Shown: piece by piece, positions 53,283 through 64,000 of the stretch
How positions within the stretch are numbered: position 1 is the first letter of the stretch
Layout: each line of letters opens with the position of its first letter
NCBI GenBank assembly: GCA_905221615.1
Contig: CAJNDT010006001.1
Location: 383,173 to 447,172, forward strand
Direction: 5' to 3'
Source: Symbiodinium sp. CCMP2592
Lineage: Eukaryota; Sar; Dinophyceae; Suessiales; Symbiodiniaceae
DNA: 64,000 nt
Made by a program: the position numbers and the translations under genes
Notes under the pieces: generated by a model
What the model was told of the DNA's origin: nothing
Database searches by the model: none
The model's input: only the letters and a program-made list of their open reading frames with translations

Positions 53283-53379
53283 CTTAGTAGGGAACGGGGG
53301 AATGGATTATGGAGACTATTATTGGGGATTATTTACATAGGGACTACTATAGGGATCCATCCCCCTATTCCCTTCTAAT
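53283..53379 (+). mobile_element. F6 TIR element
   Basis: CTTAGTAGGGAACGGGGGAATGG at the left; CCATCCCCCTATTCCCTTCTAA at the right. Confidence 0.75.
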
Positions 53380-54245
53380 TCAGAGCGCAGCTCCAGGCCG
53401 CGCAATCCATTGGAAAGACATCCTCAAGAAGGCGGTGATCCAAAGATGCATCACAACTACTGGCTGAAGGCACCATTCCTTAGTTGGATCTGAAGACGCA
53501 GGTGTTACGGTAAGAGTCCACGAATTGAGATTTGCAGAACCTAAACCATTCAGACTGCTGTTAGGGTTCTAGTTTCTCTTGCCTCGGATCCGATGCCGGG
53601 CAGACTGAACTTCACGCAAATCACGTGACCATCTTCATGCATGCCAGGTGAAGCCAGAGCCCGATGAGGACGCGCGCAAAGTGCGCAAGACAAAGACACC
53701 ACGACTCTCTGCTGAGGCCTCCATTCCGCTCCAGATGCCCATGGATTGGCAACTCTATTATGTTGTCTCATACGACCGGCATTTTTTATAAGAAGGATGC
53801 ATAGGTGCCTCGAGCCAGCCCGCTTCACAGGAAAAGGCTTGCAGAACGGTCGCCTGATCGATGCCCGAATCTCAGGAAAGGCTGCGAAGGCCGTGGGCAC
53901 ATAGTTATGTTTCCCTTGTTGTTGATGCATGATGTCTCTTCCTTTGCTGTGACTAAGGGCTGAACAAAGATTTGCGTGCCAGCGCTTCAAGTCAGCCTCC
54001 AACCTCGCCGGAGGTGTTCAGTTAAAGCCCTCATGGTCTTTCATCCGTTCAAGCAGTGAAAGACTAGCGGCTAGCGTTTTTCAGCCGGCCGTGGGAGGGT
54101 GCCCCTTTTTCCAATGATGGCTTAAACACTGGTGCCGCTAAATTATAGGCACATGGTTCACTTGATGCCCAGAGAGCGAGAATAGGCGCAGGGATTGATG
54201 GAATGGCAACCCTTCAGAAGGTTGCCTCGCCAAAGATGATACTAC
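53380..54245. other. No recognised gene
   Basis: A minus-strand frame 53550-54002 is open for 150 codons (ending in HVICVKFSLPGIGSEARE) with no recognisable domain. Confidence 0.3.
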
Positions 54246-54306
54246 AGGGGCCTAAACCATTACCTTTATTTTTTGCGGGATTCCTTGTTACATTTATAGT
54301 ATAAGA
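54246..54306 (+). mobile_element. F2 left half
   Basis: AGGGGCCTAAACCATTACC through ATTCCTTGTTACATTTATAG; no right end. Confidence 0.65.
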
Positions 54307-54465
54307 TGCGGGTTATGGCAACAGCGTAAAGTCTGGAACACTGCCCGCAAGTTGTACAGAATCTTGCAATTCTTCTACGGAGTTGCTCCAAAGAGCAGAT
54401 GAGATGCTGACTGCACCGGCAGAGCGAGCATTGTCCAAGACAAGCTCCAATGAAGTGCCGTAATA

Positions 54466-54559
54466 TGGGGGCCTTAATAATCACCTACTTTGGGGGGATT
54501 CCTTATTATGATTATAGTATAATGGGCCCCAAAACCCGATTCTAATTACTAAGGACCCT
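54466..54559 (+). mobile_element. F2 TIR element
   Basis: TGGGGGCCTTAATAATCACC at the left; TTCTAATTACTAAGGACCCT at the right. Confidence 0.75.
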
Positions 54560-55232
54560 GTAGTAGCTTCGGATCCATTCTGCCACTAATCGCCCATCGC
54601 TCTGGGCGTTTGTAGTCTAGGAGGTCACGCGTTTGGGCCGGACAGCTTAGTACGTAGTGGATTCCCGGTCGCTGCACCGTTTCTTCTTCTTTGTAGTGCC
54701 GAAGGTCGGTCTTGGTAACCTCTATGTTGCGACGAGGCCCAACGCTGGTGCAAGCTATGTGCCGACGATTTGAAGCGGTCCATTGGCAAGCACCTAATAT
54801 CAACTTCGGGGACAGGTGAGGGACGCTGAAAGCGCGCACCCACTGAACAATCTCCGTTTCACCCACGTCGGCGTGCACTAAAATGCCCTAGCAGCACTTG
54901 CGTGACCGGCAAGAAGCCGTGGCTCCGAAGCACTCCCACCACACCCTGGTGGCAGGCAACACGGCTTAGACGACTAGTCGTTGCAGCAGGAAGGGCCCAG
55001 AAGACAATCAATCGGTGTCATTGCCGTGAAGCAACAGGTACCGCAGGCGAACATTCACCTGGCAAGGGGAGGCCGGGGGGAAGAGCTGAAGTTTTTGAGA
55101 TGATGCCTAGCAAAAGGCAACTACTGTACCCTGTCGCTGGCTGCCCTAGCTTGTTTCCTGCATACCTGCAGAGCTGACACTCAACCACGGCTGATGACAA
55201 GCATTCCGGTGTGTTTGAACATGACCGCCTAT
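54560..55232. other. No recognised gene
   Basis: Overlapping open frames on both strands, none with a motif. Confidence 0.3.
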
Positions 55233-55332
55233 AGGGGCCTTTTAATAATCACCTGTACTATGTTGGGGAATTCGTTCTTATATTTATCGCATAATGGGCC
55301 CCAAAGCCCGATTCTATTTACTGAGGCCCCTA
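55233..55332 (+). mobile_element. F2 TIR element
   Basis: AGGGGCCTTTTAATAATCACC at the left; TTCTATTTACTGAGGCCCCT at the right. Confidence 0.8.
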
Positions 55333-55432
55333 TGTCATAGAACCCTACTATAGATCCCCATAGTAACCCCCTTAAAGGACTCCTTAAAGGAACCTTATGG
55401 CCCTATTCTAGTATAAAACGGGCCCCAAAACC

Positions 55433-55545
55433 CTGAGTACCCTTATAGTAGCCCTTATAGATCCCTTCTAGTAGCCCTTATAGATCCCTTATAGTAGCCC
55501 TTATAGATCCCTTATAGTAGCCCTTATAGATCCCTTATATTGAAA
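55433..55545 (+). repeat. Tandem TTATAGTAGCCCTTATAGATCCC repeat
   Basis: Four to five units of about 23 bp. Confidence 0.85.
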
Positions 55546-55625
55546 CCCTGTGAGACCGGCCGCAGTCACGGACAGGTTCGTGTGATCCGCGAAGGCTTCG
55601 AGGCCCAGCTCTTTTTTGCGCGTCT

Positions 55626-56015
55626 GGGAGTTTTCCGAAAATTAGGGGGGTGCCCCTTGTTTTGGGATCCTTTAAGGGTTGCTTTAAGGGATCTAGAAGG
55701 GTTCTATAAAGGGTTTAGGGTTTAGAGTTTCCGAAAATTAGGGGGTGCCCTTAGGGTTCCTTTAAAGGGTTACTATAAGGGTACTGTAAGGGTTCCTTGA
55801 AAGGGCTCTTTGAGGGTTTTGGGTTTCCGAAGATAAGGGGGTATGTTGGGGTTCATGTAAAGGGTTAAGGGTACTATAAGGGTTCCTTTAAAGGGCTCTT
55901 TAAGTTTAGGGTTTCCGAAAATTAGGGGGTGCCCTTATTTTGGTATCCTTATAGTAAGGATCCTGGTATTTTAGGGTACTTACTCTATTGGGGTCCCCTA
56001 TTTTCGGAAACTCCC
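55626..56015 (+). mobile_element. F3 compound element with internal tandem units and GTCTG duplication
   Basis: GTCTG at 55622-55626 and 56015-56019 brackets GGGAGTTTTCCGAAAATTAGG at the left and CTATTTTCGGAAACTCCC at the right. Inside, the unit TTTCCGAAAATTAGGGGGTG plus CCTTTAAAGGGTTACTATAA-type sequence occurs about four times. Confidence 0.7.
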
Positions 56016-57256
56016 GTCTGAGTCAGGGTGTTCAAGCAGAGCAAGGGTTTTGCTTGCTTGCATGGTGCACAGGTCTTCTTCGTGCGCACGAAGAGTGTGT
56101 TAATGGCCGGAGCACTCAGTTTCGGAAGCTGAGCCTTGTCGGGGACCCCGTCCCAAGTGATTTGGTAATGGTATACAAGGAGCATCCTCACGCTGTGCAT
56201 GAAACTGAACTTTAGTTGTGGCAGTTATGCGCGTTGCTGTCCGCAGCTTCAGCTGAAGGTGCGCATGTACCCCTCTCGCTTTCCTCGTGCTGGGCCCAGA
56301 ATGTGCTGGTGCGCATCTCCCTTCCATTGGCTGGTACACAATTTTCGACATTTTGAGAGAACGGGTTGGTGCTGTTCCCGGAACAACGCGAGTGCCTTTG
56401 AGGTCGAGATCTGCCAGATGTGGCATTGCTCTTCAGCGAATCTCTCAACAAGGAGGTGCCTTTGCGATTGCAGGGCATGTAGGTGGCTCTCCTGTCTTGG
56501 CGCAAGTAGCCACAGGGCGTGCCAGATCTAGCAAAAGATGAGGTGGGAATGCATGTTCGCAAACATCCAATAAAATTATCCATTTCGACGGGGATGGGTT
56601 AGCTGTCAGTGTCAGTGATGACTTAGCGTGTTGCAAGGAACCGACTTTGCCACTTGCAAGCGCGCATGTACACTGCACGAAGACCTCACGAAAGATGGCC
56701 GTACCGGCTTGACGATAGCCATTGGAGAAAGATTTAGAAGCCTGGGGCCAGTCGCAATGCTTGTTCACCCCCTGCAACGTTGAATTGTCGAGTCAAACAG
56801 AACATAACATGTGTATATATATATATATATATACACATACATGATACATACGCACATATATATATATATATATATGTACATATATATATATATACATATA
56901 TACATATATCTTTTTGTATTACATTCTGTCACCACCCGAAGAACCCAACATATTTGGCTCATTGGGGTCCTTGAGTCTCGATGTCGCGTGGCAGTGCGTG
57001 GCGTGTGTCCTTGCAAGGGGCCAAGCTAATCTTATCAGCATGTTGACTTTTGCTAACTGCATAGTCCGTCATTCGTTGCCATTCAATGTCTTGACACTTG
57101 TACTATTGGTCAACCACGGCTTCTGGACATAGTGATGAGAAGAAGCCGGAGAGGAGAAGGAAGGGCAACACTTGCGACCTCAGAGCTTCTCCAAGTGAAA
57201 CCAAATGATTGTAAATACCTTCTGTGCCAACATACCGCGCTTCTGCTGCAGATTGC
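56016..57256. other. No firmly recognised gene; AT/GT microsatellites at 56814-56915
   Basis: A frame at 56287-56541 (IFDILRERVGAVPGTTRVPL) is open but unsupported. (TA)n and TACATA repeats fill 56814-56915. Confidence 0.35.
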
Positions 57257-57308
57257 GGAGCTGACGCCGGGTGACTGGGTGGAGTTCGAGGCGGACATGT
57301 CGCACTAG
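57257..57308 (+). CDS. Terminal exon just before an F2 element
   Basis: After CTGCTGCAG (57256) the frame reads IAELTPGDWVEFEADMSH and TAG. Compact and protein-like (TPGDWVEFEA), perhaps the end of a beta-barrel nucleic-acid-binding domain, but too short to assign. Confidence 0.35.
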
Positions 57309-57320
57309 ATTCATTAATAT

Positions 57321-57378
57321 AGGGGCCTTAGTAGTTATACTATAAATGGATAAGGATAGGTAATTATTAAGGCCCCTA
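57321..57378 (+). mobile_element. F2 TIR element (short type)
   Basis: AGGGGCCTTAGTAGTTATAC at the left; TAATTATTAAGGCCCCT at the right. Confidence 0.8.
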
Positions 57379-57958
57379 TATTTTTGATTTCGTCAGTGTC
57401 TCGCCAATTTCAGCAGATGCGCCATGTGTAGAATCTCAGCTCGCGGAATTCCTGCTTTTATCCCCGGAGGCCACCATGACCTTGCATGGATACCGAGGGG
57501 ATCCTGAGGTGCGCGACACGCTGCCCCAGTATGGGATATCATAGTTATATGGTATTTTAGGACATTTTGGGATTGACAGGGCAATACAGGAAAAGATGGG
57601 CTTTTACACAGTAAAAGTTCCCTGAGACCATGTGTGCTGCCGTCCGAAAGAGCAGAGGAGGCGACTAGGGTGAAGAGTCAAGTAAACGACCATGGACGGC
57701 AGAAATACTGCGGTTGAGTTCCTGCGCCTGGTCGCCGAAACCCGAAATTCTGAGCCATTTTATAGAAATCAAGATCTCATAGCCCCCCGAAACACCAAAC
57801 TCAAACCCAAAACCCTAGCCCAAAAACCCAGAGCGCCTGCCTCTAATTCTGCCAGCTGATGACGCTGTGGCACATCAAGCGCGTTGAGCCGCCGACGCCG
57901 CTGTCAAGCTCAGCTGGACGAGGCCCAGAGTTAGAGCGAAGTTCACATAAGACAATAT
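57379..57958. other. No recognised gene
   Basis: 57780-57830 is AACCCTAAA-like. The rest is unremarkable. Confidence 0.4.
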
Positions 57959-58063
57959 GGGAGCTTCCGAAAATTAGGGGTACCTTATTCTGGGGTCCCT
58001 TATAATAAGGATCCTACTATTTAAAGGGTACTATATTAGGGTCCCCTATTTTCGGAAACTCCC
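57959..58063 (+). mobile_element. F3 TIR element
   Basis: GGGAGCTTCCGAAAATTAGGGG at the left; CCCCTATTTTCGGAAACTCCC at the right; ATAT on both flanks. Confidence 0.85.
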
Positions 58064-58678
58064 ATATAGCACACACTGGATAGTATGAGGTAGTAGAATA
58101 GAAAGATAGCAGAATAGACTAGGATAGACTATAGTATATACAGAAGTAGAGTGACACCGACAGCTTAGAGCTTGCGTTGAAGACGAATCGCGACTTCGGC
58201 CAGGGGGCCCTGGGTCTGGACGAGCTGAGCTGAACATGGCCGAGGCCAAGGTTTGATTCAAGCAACTATGGTTTTTTTGTATATTAAATACGATGTTATT
58301 ATATCTTACATCATAGGATATCAGTAGGATATTCTAGGATATTATATAGTGTGTTATCGTAGAATATCGGACAGTAGGATGCTCTACCCGTATAGTCTTG
58401 CATATTACGGAGAATGTCACGAGAGAACAGCGGTGGCTGCATCGCTTTGCAGGGAAAGAGACCAGTGGAAGCAGAAGCGATCCCGGCTGGCTCCCAAGGT
58501 GAAATGCCTCGTGATTTTTTGGTGAGATTGAATTTCCGATAATCTACTGTACAACACCCTAGAATTAGACCGTAATAACGTTCTATAACATGCTCAGAGT
58601 CTCTCTAGATGTATTTTGCACTGTGCACGGATTGGACGCGAAGTGGCTGCCGACATGCCGACGCGACCTTGAGTCTGC
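58064..58678. other. AT-rich intron-like DNA
   Basis: TATAGTA, GGATAT and TATTATA words dominate 58080-58600. Confidence 0.45.
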
Positions 58679-58933
58679 ATGTTGCTGGTCACGCTTTGCA
58701 GAGCCTTTCCCGAGGTCGAGTCAGAGGTCAAGAAGCCTGAGCCAGAGGTCAAAGACTCCCAGCCACAAGAGAGCCCTCAGCAGGCGGACTGTGTGAGATG
58801 GAAAAGTTGTCCAGAGCCTTCCTACAACATGGCGTTTCAGGTGGCCGAAGCGGAACCTCAGAAGGAGACGGAGAAGGAGACGCAAGTGCGCCAGCCATTG
58901 CTTTCTGCGCCATATGCCACATTGAAACCCTAA
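58679..58933 (+). CDS. Candidate acidic, Lys/Glu/Pro-rich exon
   Basis: Open for 84 codons: EVESEVKKPEPEVKDSQPQE, then EAEPQKETEKETQVRQPLLS, then TAA. Low-complexity charged sequence, possibly a disordered linker. A GTGTGAG donor lies at 58789. Confidence 0.3.
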   Translation: MLLVTLCRAFPEVESEVKKPEPEVKDSQPQESPQQADCVRWKSCPEPSYNMAFQVAEAEPQKETEKETQVRQPLLSAPYATLKP

Positions 58934-59480
58934 ACCCTAAAGGTCTTGAAAGCACGTAAAGCTCGCTAGACCCTTCAACACCTTCATCGCACAACGGGCT
59001 ACCCTTATGGTAGCCCTCTGAAAAGTAGCTTGTAGAGGAATTTCGGTAGGGACCTTAATAATTGGAATAGGCTTCGTGGGCTCCTTATTACAATTACAGT
59101 ATAACATACCCCAAAACCCTATTCTAATTATTGGGGGCCCCTATATCGTAGAAGCCTCCTTTCGATCCCCTATAGACCCCTTTAAGGGACCCCTTAAAGG
59201 AAGTCTAGTCTAATTGTTAAGGCCTCTATATCATAGAACCCTACTGTAGATCCCCTATGGATTCTCCTTTAAAGTACCACTTAAAGGAAGCCTGCTCAAA
59301 AAATTCCTTAAAGGAACCCTAGTCCAATCATGAAGGCCATTTAAGGCCGCTACAATAATTACTTCTTATAGTAACCCTGATAGGACCCTTTTCAAGAACT
59401 CTTTCAAGGAAGCCCTGCCTAATTATTAAGGCCATTTAAGGCCCCGACGGTAGCCAGGCGCCGGAGGTCGAAGCAGCGCC
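58934..59480. repeat. Cluster of F2 elements and CCTTTAAAGGAACC repeats
   Basis: 59047-59143 is a full F2 copy (TAGGGACCTTAATAATTGG to ATTATTGGGGGCCCCTA). Degenerate right halves follow at about 59205-59235 and 59410-59440. Confidence 0.7.
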
Positions 59481-61602
59481 GGAGCAGCCAGTGGAGGCCT
59501 GCTCCTCGCGCCTCGGAGAGCTTTCCAGAGCATGACTCTTAGATCTCTTAGGCTCTATGCTATGTTATAGGTTAATGTAGGATGGCATAGGATATTATAG
59601 TTTGTTACATGATATCACAGGTTGTTATATATATATATAGGATATAGGACGTTAGAGGGTATTACACTATTGTATAAGATACTACTGTCAGTATTCCGAT
59701 AATACGGTATGGAATGTTACCTAATGTGAGTCGACTCTACGGTACTCTGTTTTTGTATCATTCCGAAATTACAGTATGGTATAGAATATTACCTTGTTGT
59801 TCTTGCATTGTTGTGCTTTTAGGATGTTAGCATATAGTAACTATGGTTTGGTATGGCATGGCAAGGAGGGTATAGAATTGCATAGTATAGTATAGCATAG
59901 ACGGCTTTGTTGTGCTATTCCACATCATGCTGTATCTTGCTACGTAATATGGTGTCATATGACAGTTGTATTGCATCATATGGTTGTGCAGTATATTTTA
60001 TGGTCGTACACTTACTATAGTCATGCTGCGTTATAGTATAGCACAAGATACAACGTACCGCTTCCACTTTCTTTATGCTATGTTGTGTTATAACTTCCTG
60101 TGTTGGTTCGGATTCAGCATGTTTCCAGTGACGCCGCAGGCCCAGCCAGAGACGACGCTGCAGGGCAGTGAGTGAAAGTGACCGCCGCGAGCGCCGTCTT
60201 TTGAAAAGTAGGGTCCAATTCATGCTAGGCTTGACATACCTTGCCTCCGTACAAGATGACCATCAGCGCTTCATGAACATCATGTCAACCAAGTCATTCA
60301 ACAGATCATTGGCTACCTGCCCGCCTGCCCGAAACGGGCAGTGCGCAGGATCTGCCTGGTGCTCGTGCTGCAACTCTTATGTAATATAATATCCAATATT
60401 GTAATATAACTTTTTTGTACATAATATATATATATATATATACACATGTATATACAAACTCTTGCTTCAGCACAGCTATTTGCATCAACCCAAAGGGATG
60501 CTCAGCTTGATGCGAAGACCGGATCACGGGGCAAGACCAGGGCTGCTGCCACGCCGTGAGAAAAACCAGGATCTCCCACAACTCGCAGAGAACCACTGCG
60601 ACATGATGAGGCTGCATGACGGAAGGCCCAAATCCAGGCATCCTAGCTTGTGCCTACCATGGGAAATGCAGCATGAATGTCCATCCTTTGCGGTGTTATC
60701 AGGTCGCTCTTCCCACGTCCGTTAGCAGTCGTGGCGTGTCTCCGAAGACGCATCTCTAGTTACTCCAGTTGGTTTGCAAAGATGGCTCGTCGTTGGATGG
60801 CCAAAGCAACATCCTCTCCGGCGACCGCTCCACTTCAAACGACAGCACGGTCAGAGCAGCTGTGCTGGCAGGGGGTCAATGGGCAACCCCTTTTTGGAAG
60901 ATAGATCGGCAGGAGTGTGGGTGCACCCTCGAGGCCCTAAACCCCTAAACCGTTTGGCCCAAACTCCCCAAAGGCCCGGAACCCCACAGGCAACTCTCTA
61001 CCTAAACCCCTTAGCCCAAACCCTCCAAAGGCCATAAACCCTACACCTTAACCCTAACCCTAACCCCCCCCAATAAGGCCCCAAACCCTACACCTAAGCC
61101 CCTTCACCCGAAGCCCTAAAAGGCTCGAGTTTCCTGTTTTCTTTAAGGCCCCGTGCCTCCCGTGCTTCGGATGCCCGCCATTTCCGAGGCACCGTTCGGA
61201 GCTGCCTGCACCTTCCATTGCCGTTGTGGGATCAGGAGCCCGGGGGAGTGTTAGGGTTCCGGGTTTAGGTTTAGGGGCCCTAAGCCCTAAATCCCAAACC
61301 CTCTTTGAGGAACTCCGAGGGGCAGTGGGGTGGGGATTGGGGAGGGCAATTGGGGCTTTAGTGCGGCTTGGGCTTGGGGGTTAGGATCTTTCGGAGCGTT
61401 TTCCTCCACATTAAGGAGGTCGTGGGAGTCCTCTCGCGGGGGCCTCTCTGCTTTCACCAAGTTCAGATGCCAGTGGCTGTAGTCCGTCTGTGTCTGCGTC
61501 GACCTGAGTCTTTTTGTTTCGGAATTACAACTCTCAGGTGTCTTTCGGCTATGCACTCTGGACGTCAAGGGTCGAACACATCCTTGCTTGCAAATGTTGG
61601 TC
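59481..61602. other. Intron-like AT-rich DNA, microsatellite and telomere-like pieces
   Basis: 59540-60060 is TATAGTA-rich; (TA)n at 60426-60443; 60940-61110 is CCCTAAA-like. 60460-60905 has unsupported open frames. Upstream exons of the following gene may lie at 61370-61600. Confidence 0.45.
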
Positions 61603-62745
61603 AGGAGTGGCAGCCTTGGTGTGCGCACGACGACTTGCAAGAATGGCAAGAGATACTCAAAGCTGCCTTCATGGAGCACGTCTAACTCTTTGCACCAGCC
61701 GCGGTAAGCTGGCCACGCAGATGGGGCCAAAGAATATGACTCTTGCCCAGCCAGGGAAGCCCTTCTTCGATTATGGCTGCCAATACATCTCGGTGAGCAG
61801 CGACTGGTTTATTGCAGAACTTGAGCTTTGGAAGAAATTTGGTTTCTGCCAAGTCTTGCCCCCGAACGAGGTTGGCACCATATCCTCGCAAGGCTTCCAA
61901 GCACTTCCAGGGGACTGCTGGGTCGGGAATGGAGGCATGGCCCCTATGCTTCGAAACATACATCAGCAGACAGCTCAAGAGTTTGAAGACGTCTTGGAGC
62001 AAGTCAGTGGCTTTCCGAACGATGCTTACAAAGTGGTGGGCCTTCGCAAAGACACTAGCGGCCAGTGGGAACTGCAGATGCAGGGTGGCGGAACTTTGGG
62101 ACCCTTCACCTACGTTGTCGGAGGCTTTGCGCAGCATATTTTGACTGATCCATTCCTCCTGAGTGGGGAGCAGCGTGCTCGGCAATGTTGGAATGTCTCC
62201 GCAGGGTGGAATCCAACCAGCTGATCGTCATGCAAGTCAGCTTTGAGGGCGAGCCTCTACCAATTCCGTTTACAGCCGGGCATGTGTGCGACGATGAGTC
62301 TCTCAGCTTCATCGGCAACAACAGCCAGAAGCCTCAGCAGAACGGAGAATGGGGAACTCCTGGCCCGCAGCAGCTCACACTTATCAGCACCGCTGAGTTC
62401 GCAGAGCGCGAGTTCAACTGCAACCCGAAGGGCTACCGCCGAAAGGCGGAGGAGAAGCTCCTGGGATCCTTAGGCCGGCTCCTGAAGGTGGACGTTTGGC
62501 AGTACAAGCCCCAGATCAACCGGATAAACCACTGGGAGGATGGCCTGCCGAGCAACACTCCACCAGCTTCCAAAGGCTGTCTCTTCGATGCGAAGGAGGG
62601 TCTCGGCTGGTGCGGGGACTTCTGTGTCGCTCCGGGCGTGGAAGGGGCTGCAAGATCTGGTGCTGCCATGGCTGAAGTTCTGGAATCTTGTCTGAGACAG
62701 GTCACCTTAGTTTCTGACTCGAGTTCAGTCGTCATGTCTCCATGA
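61603..62745 (+). CDS. Renalase-like FAD-dependent amine-oxidase-type oxidoreductase
   Basis: After GGTCAG (61602) the frame carries a dinucleotide-binding-like start (GVAALVCARRLA) with a degenerate Gly signature. It continues with RGKLATQMGP, FFDYGCQYISVSSDWFIAEL, WVGNGGMAPMLRNI and FTYVVGGFAQHI, in the order and spacing of renalase/amine oxidase proteins. From about 62185 another frame continues (MLECLRRVESNQLIVMQVSF, SFIGNNSQKP, then GWCGDFCVAPGVEGAARSGA near the end) to a TGA at 62743-62745. The C-terminal CGD and VEGA..SG motif is the typical FAD-contacting end. The frame change near 62185 looks like one missing base. The first exon with the Gly-rich FAD loop is probably upstream. It may be a pseudogene or carry a sequencing error. 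Confidence 0.65.
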
Positions 62746-63045
62746 CAATCAGAGGCATCCTTCCACGGACAGAAAGACTTTTGCGGAGATGGCTTATTGC
62801 CCATGGATGTGGACTGGGTGTCCATCGGCACAGCTTCAGGGTTCGGCGTCGTGGATATTGGTGCATTCCCTGGAGTTCCATCTCGCTGCACACACACACC
62901 GACCACGTGCCCTCCGCGATTGGAGGCTATGACAAGGCAGGGGTCAATTTGTAGCAGGACGGAACACTGCAGGGAATGCTTGCTCGTTTCTGGCACCTTA
63001 AACCCCTAAACCCTAAACCGTCAGATACCAACAATCGACAGGCCA
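62746..63045 (+). other. Possible downstream exons
   Basis: A frame open across 62775-63008 (MDVDWVSIGTASGFGVVDIG) looks partly protein-like, but junctions are unclear. CCCTAAA pieces lie at 62999-63020. Confidence 0.25.
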
Positions 63046-63280
63046 AGGCACATTTTGGTCACGTGGGCGCCGCAAAAGGATACAACGGCAAGGGCAAGGA
63101 CTTCCAAAGCAAGGGCGGCAAAGGTAAAGGCAAAGGCAGGTGGGCACAGCATGGCCAGTCGAATCAGGATTTCTGTGTTGTGAGCAGCTATGTGTAACTA
63201 CGAATATCTACAAGAATGGGCCATCCGCAGCCACTCCCGAAGGCGGCAAGGGTAAAGGAAGCCTTTGGAAGGGAAAGTGA
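63046..63280 (+). CDS. Gly/Lys-rich protein fragment
   Basis: Two pieces repeat KGKGKG: GAAKGYNGKGKDFQSKGGKG up to a GTGGGC donor (about 63140), and PSAATPEGGKGKGSLWKGK ending in TGA near 63280. Such basic Gly/Lys linkers are common in RNA-binding proteins; no domain is visible. Confidence 0.35.
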
Positions 63281-63356
63281 GGCCCCAATGGCAAGGAAGC
63301 GACAGCGGTTTAGAGCTCACTGCCTCACTTTGAGTGAGAAGCTGCTCTTTGTACAG

Positions 63357-63499
63357 GAGTTGTGGGCTACAATCTTTCCGCACCGGGACTGTATAGGAAG
63401 GTGTACCGAAGCCCAGGATGGCTTAGTGGATTTTGGGAGATGCTTGAAGGTGTATTCGTGCTACACCCCGAAGGATTGAACCGCAAACCCTACTTGGAG
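63357..63499 (+). CDS. Exon ending on F1 copy l
   Basis: After TTTGTACAG the frame reads VVGYNLSAPGLYRKVYRSPG, then WLSGFWEMLEGVFVLHPEGL, then NRKPYLE, with the last Leu-Glu encoded by the F1 left end. The downstream exon beyond the element is uncertain (candidate DPELRTSFLPRDAISYS at about 63620). Function unknown. Confidence 0.5.
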
Positions 63500-63605
63500 G
63501 ATCATGGGACTTAGTTAGTAAGGTTATAAGTACCTTGATGGGGGATATAAGTATAGTTCCTCTAACTACAACCCCAGTTAGTAAGTCCCATGGTCCTTTA
63601 AGTAA
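63493..63605 (+). mobile_element. F1 TIR element, copy l
   Basis: CTTGGAGGATCATGGGACTTAG at the left; TAGTAAGTCCCATGGTCCTTT plus AAGTA at the right. Confidence 0.85.
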
Positions 63606-64000
63606 ATGCTTATAAAGCGGACCCGGAGCTTCGCACCAGTTTTCTGCCCCGAGATGCCATTTCGTACAGCAAGTAGCCATGTATTGCATTCTTCTGGATG
63701 CTGCCTCCATCCAAAGTGGTGTAAGTAGAAGTTCAACCATGCCACAGTTGTGGCTCGTTTTCGGCATGCGATCTGGGCCACTGACGGGATAGTGAAGAGA
63801 ATCGAAAATCAAACCAGATGCCATGGGTAATGAAATACAAGGCTTGCAGAAAATATTTTAGTTTTTCATCGGCAAAAGAGTATGGATTACTTGGTGCTAA
63901 TTTTGAATGCTGGTAATAATGGTATCAAAAGAGATACTACTATATATTATTTAATTTTATTTGTATTAGTTATTGGATAATTACATTAGATAATTTCCGA
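63606..64000. other. Unresolved window end
   Basis: A possible exon at about 63620-63690; from 63830 the sequence is AT-rich and intron-like. Confidence 0.35.

Overview
This 64 kb window reads as nuclear DNA of a dinoflagellate, most likely a symbiodiniacean or a relative such as Polarella. The evidence is combined: genes broken into many short exons; introns whose 5' ends are GC, GT or GA while 3' ends are AG; abundant CCCTAAA telomere-like tracts inside the sequence; a LINE of algal type; and a dense population of short terminal-inverted-repeat (TIR) elements. There is no sign of bacterial operons, CRISPR arrays, rRNA or phage.

Layout. 1-3.3 kb: minus-strand tail of a reverse transcriptase/RNase H gene interrupted by a 905-nt TIR-bearing intron. 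4.3-8.5 kb: small gene pieces and a 1.18 kb TIR element with a 10-bp target duplication. 9.4-12.9 kb: a Ser/Thr protein kinase in at least 12 exons. 13.07-14.9 kb: a six-exon GT-B-like protein. 15.0-18.7 kb: poorly resolved gene pieces. 18.7-22.5 kb: repeats, telomere-like tracts and two ACT trinucleotide arrays. 22.5-26.3 kb: exons of a protein with a repeated TYNLD motif, followed by a well-resolved multi-membrane-span protein. 28.3-29.6 kb: coiled-coil and TYNLD-type exons. 29.7-37.1 kb: a nearly full-length but frame-shifted LINE. 38.3-51 kb: a Cys-rich RING-like gene, several exon fragments and many TIR elements. 51-61 kb: mostly repeats and AT-rich intron-like DNA. 61.6-62.7 kb: a renalase-like FAD oxidoreductase. 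63.0-63.6 kb: a Gly/Lys-rich exon and an exon ended by a TIR element.

The main result is a set of short TIR element families (called F1 to F7 here) that behave as introns. F1 has about 13 copies in both orientations. In at least four copies (6186-6297, 8303-8419, 22868-22973, 25376-25510), removing the stretch from GATCATG in the left TIR to a TAG at or just beyond the right TIR joins flanking reading frames in phase 0. The left TIR then supplies the last codons of the upstream exon (Leu-Glu or Leu/Val-Lys). The same geometry, a GA donor inside the TIR, appears in the 905-nt insertion at 548-1452 and in an F2 copy at 16601-16667. This matches the published concept of introners (intron-generating transposons) in dinoflagellates. 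The specific families, GA-donor geometry and coding contribution are read from this sequence; exon structures are my manual splices without transcript support. The three best-resolved genes have no visible shared pathway.
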